This document shows, piece by piece, positions 4,663-5,153 of a DNA stretch of 5,153 bases. The position numbers and the translations under genes are program-made. The DNA comes from Candidatus Gottesmanbacteria bacterium. GTDB taxonomy: Bacteria > Patescibacteriota > Microgenomatia > UBA10105 > UBA927. The stretch is taken from positions 1-5,153 of the forward strand of contig JACQHE010000029.1 in assembly GCA_016199185.1 (NCBI GenBank), written 5' to 3'. The notes under the pieces were generated by a model, which saw only the letters and a program-made list of their open reading frames with translations, was not told the origin of the DNA and ran no database searches. Position 1 is the stretch's first letter; each line of letters starts with the position of its first letter.

Positions 4663-5153
4663 TCCTCCTTCGCCAAGGCTATGGAGGACAAGGCCGGTAC
4701 GGGCTTTATGCTTTCCGAAGAAGCCAAGAAGGTGGATGGGGCGATGGGCGGGATGCTGGCGGAGGCGGCAGTAGCGGAAGATTTTGAAGCAAAAACGGGG
4801 AACGCGCTTCTTATGCATACACACGGAAAGGTCGCAGCGAAGCGGCTCCTGCTGGTGGGCCTTGGGGATGAGAAGGAGCGCACCGTTACCGATGTTCAGA
4901 CGGCCGGGGCGACTATTGGCCGTAGAGCCCTCGAGGTGGCGGCAAAAACCGTGGCCGTTGCGCTGCCGAAAGACCTGACCAGTCAGTCGGTCGTGGAAGG
5001 AGTGATGCTTGGGACGTATACCTTCTCCAAACATAAAAGCGAGGAAAGCCGCAAAAAAGAAAAGCATATTGAAGAAGTAATTCTTCTTACGACGCCACCA
5101 AAACTCAACGCGGTTGCAGCCGGTATCAGTCGGGGAGAAACCGTAAGCCGCGC
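4600..5153 (+). CDS. pepA: Leucyl aminopeptidase, M17 family (3' partial)
   Basis: An open frame of 184 codons runs to the window edge without a stop. It covers the N-terminal macrodomain-like region of cytosolic leucyl aminopeptidases (peptidase family M17, hexameric, two metal ions, removing N-terminal residues from peptides). Family text is clear: LTDVTKTEADMLVVF (7-21), KRLLLVGLGDEKE (about 82-94), VVEGVMLGTYTFSKHKS (about 132-148) and NAVAAGISRGETVSR (about 170-184), which in the family leads into the catalytic domain; that domain lies beyond the window. ATG 4600 fits the family start and the duplicated fragment's ATG. There is no Shine-Dalgarno motif and no good promoter directly upstream; the gene lies 7 bases behind higA. 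GC returns to about 62% in a counted 60-base row. Some M17 proteins also bind DNA, but nothing here tests that. Confidence 0.93.
   Translation, partial: MKFFTKLTDVTKTEADMLVVFSSFAKAMEDKAGTGFMLSEEAKKVDGAMGGMLAEAAVAEDFEAKTGNALLMHTHGKVAAKRLLLVGLGDEKERTVTDVQTAGATIGRRALEVAAKTVAVALPKDLTSQSVVEGVMLGTYTFSKHKSEESRKKEKHIEEVILLTTPPKLNAVAAGISRGETVSR

Noticed and set aside
4579..5067. Long reverse-strand open frame opposite pepA
   Set aside because: The + strand reads clearly as M17 aminopeptidase; the reverse product matches no family I know and overlaps higA as well.
1..5153. UGA reassignment, because every visible stop is TAA or TAG
   Set aside because: Only seven complete or 3'-complete genes are visible, and none contains an in-frame TGA, so there is no positive sign of recoding.

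Overview
The window is a piece of bacterial chromosome with moderate to high GC (about 57-62% in the housekeeping stretches I counted). It carries a replicative helicase gene (dnaB), a class II tRNA-Leu and the start of a leucyl aminopeptidase gene (pepA). Three accessory modules lie between the tRNA and pepA. The lineage cannot be fixed from the sequence. The tight packing, lack of Shine-Dalgarno motifs, extended -10 boxes almost touching start codons, no encoded CCA on the tRNA, and abundance of small toxin-antitoxin and AAA_14/DUF4143 modules remind me of Patescibacteria (CPR, Parcubacteria-like). That is an inference.

Layout, all on the + strand: (1) 1-447, the 3' part of an UlaG-like metallo-beta-lactamase-fold protein, one base from dnaB; (2) 449-1810, complete dnaB; (3) 1836-1919, tRNA-Leu(CAA) with its own extended -10 promoter; (4) 1946-2445, a hicB-hicA toxin-antitoxin pair, followed at 2451-2480 by a degenerate copy of a tRNA-Leu 3' end; (5) 2553-3803, an AAA_14/DUF4143 ATPase with a strong promoter and a perfect 14-bp inverted repeat; (6) 3828-3953, a truncated copy of the pepA start with its own promoter; (7) 3962-4592, an AT-rich higB-higA toxin-antitoxin pair; (8) 4600 to the window end, the real pepA, truncated by the window edge.

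The most interesting structure is the way the two toxin-antitoxin modules sit in the chromosome. higBA is bracketed by two copies of the pepA 5' end (57/65 identical over the first block, including 33 identical bases in the same codon phase). hicBA is bracketed by the tRNA-Leu gene and a degraded tRNA-Leu-like 3' end (21/26 aligned bases). Both fit insertion beside a host gene with partial duplication of that gene, without any visible integrase or transposase. After the higBA event, pepA appears to have lost its original promoter, which now drives the 41-codon fragment, and to sit 7 bases behind higA as the third gene of the toxin-antitoxin operon. Likely operator palindromes lie before the ATPase and across the higB/higA junction. 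No intrinsic terminator, CRISPR array, insertion sequence or replication origin was found.
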